Assembly (NCBI GenBank): GCA_020722165.1
Contig: DYLI01000091.1
Location: 1-6,475 of the forward strand
Direction: 5' to 3'
Length of the DNA: 6,475 nucleotides
Source of the DNA: Halothiobacillus neapolitanus
Lineage (GTDB): Bacteria > Pseudomonadota > Gammaproteobacteria > Halothiobacillales > Halothiobacillaceae
Shown here in pieces: positions 5,757 to 6,475 of the stretch. The first letter of the stretch is position 1. Every line of letters begins with the position of its first letter. The translations under genes and the position numbers were made by a program. The notes below the pieces were generated by a model. That model was given only the letters and a program-made list of their open reading frames with translations, did not search any database and was not told where the DNA came from.

Positions 5757-6443
5757 ATGATTCTATTTCGTCAGATGTTTGATGCGAAAACGTGGACTTA
5801 CACCTATTTATTGGCTGATCCGATCACACGCGATGCGATCATCATCGACCCGGTGCTGGAGCAAACGGAGCGGGATTTAGCTGTAATCGCCGAGATGGGT
5901 GTCCATTTGCGTTACATCTTGGAGACGCACGTTCACGCCGATCACATTACCGGCGGCGGCAAGCTGCGCCACAGCACGGGCGCGAAGTTTGTGGCGGGTG
6001 CGGGCACCGGGCTGGATTGTGCCGATATTCTGATGGCGGAGGGCGATGTGCTGGCCTTTGGCAATGAAGTGATTCGCTCGATTTCTACGCCGGGGCATAC
6101 CGATGGCTGCACCAGTTATGCGTGGCGCAACTGTTTGTTTACCGGCGATACCTTGCTGATTGATGCCTGTGGGCGTACCGATTTCCAGCAAGGCAGTGCA
6201 TCAAAGCTGTGGTCTAGTTTGCAGAAGCTATTGGCTTACCCAAACGAAACGCTGGTCTACCCTGCGCACGACTACAACGGCCGCCATGTCAGCTCGGTGG
6301 CGCAGGAAAAGGAAATCAACCCTTACATTGCCGGTCTGGATCAGGCTGCTTTTGAAAAGAAAATGCAGGAACTGAATCTGCCGAACCCGCGTTTTATTGA
6401 TGTCGCCGTGCCGGGGAATGTGCAGTGCGGTGAGGTGGGGTAA
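5757..6443 (+). CDS. ETHE1-like persulfide dioxygenase (metallo-beta-lactamase fold)
   Basis: This 228-aa protein probably oxidises glutathione persulfide with O2 to sulfite and glutathione, using one non-haem Fe(II), in sulfide detoxification. The metallo-beta-lactamase signature THVHADH (57-63) supplies H58, H60, D62 and H63. STPGHTDG supplies H114, FTGDTLL supplies D131, and YPAHDYNG supplies H171. H58 to H114 is the same 56-residue spacing as the human ETHE1 iron ligands H79 and H135. The stretch CGRTDFQQGSASKLW (138-152) is characteristic of ETHE1-type enzymes and argues against glyoxalase II. The C-terminal NLPNPRFIDVAVPGN also fits this group. No rhodanese domain is fused. Length matches stand-alone bacterial members, so the protein looks complete. 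It is divergent from the DUF4010-amgK-murU operon and probably transcribed on its own. The remaining 32 nt of the window show no terminator. Confidence 0.92.
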   Translation: MILFRQMFDAKTWTYTYLLADPITRDAIIIDPVLEQTERDLAVIAEMGVHLRYILETHVHADHITGGGKLRHSTGAKFVAGAGTGLDCADILMAEGDVLAFGNEVIRSISTPGHTDGCTSYAWRNCLFTGDTLLIDACGRTDFQQGSASKLWSSLQKLLAYPNETLVYPAHDYNGRHVSSVAQEKEINPYIAGLDQAAFEKKMQELNLPNPRFIDVAVPGNVQCGEVG

Positions 6444-6475
6444 CTCCCGTCTCGCTCTGCCGTTTCGTTAACGCT

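Noticed and set aside
1..6475. CRISPR array, tRNA, rRNA, integrase or attachment site
   Set aside because: I saw no regularly spaced repeats, no tRNA-like cloverleaf, no rRNA sequence and no recombinase gene.

Overview
The window comes from a proteobacterium, most likely gamma or beta. The evidence is the amgK-murU peptidoglycan-recycling pair, a DUF4010/MgtC-type membrane protein, an ETHE1-type persulfide dioxygenase, and two kinds of palindromic repeat common in these groups. These are a GTAGCCCGGAT...ATCCGGGCTAC element and a CCCCCTC...GAGGGGG palindrome that encodes a 'PSPPAGEG'-like peptide. I cannot name the genus. The sulfur gene fits a sulfur-handling lineage but does not prove one.

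Layout. Bases 1-98 hold the last codons of an unidentified + strand gene and a clear intrinsic terminator. Bases 133-2467 hold a compact type II restriction-modification module on the + strand: a PD-(D/E)XK-like endonuclease, overlapped by 8 nt by a C5-cytosine DNA methyltransferase. Bases 2468-2569 form a convergent intergenic region containing an 80-bp REP/BIME-like element. From 5641 down to 2570, on the - strand, lie a DUF4010 membrane protein, amgK (10-nt gap) and murU (4-nt ATGA overlap), which look like one operon. A divergent regulatory region (5642-5756) separates this operon from a + strand metallo-beta-lactamase-fold persulfide dioxygenase (5757-6443). No stretch longer than 300 bases lacks a gene.

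How the genes work together. The endonuclease and methyltransferase form a self-contained defence unit that is probably mobile. No control (C) protein or vsr gene is visible. AmgK phosphorylates recycled MurNAc/GlcNAc at the anomeric position, and MurU converts MurNAc-1-phosphate to UDP-MurNAc, giving a salvage route that bypasses de novo MurA/MurB. The role of the co-oriented DUF4010 protein is unknown. The persulfide dioxygenase would oxidise glutathione persulfide to sulfite in sulfide detoxification.

Most of the window is recognisable biology. The best leads are the non-canonical active site of the endonuclease, a palindromic element sitting in frame inside amgK, the DUF4010-amgK-murU linkage, and the repeat-rich junction at the end of the restriction-modification module.
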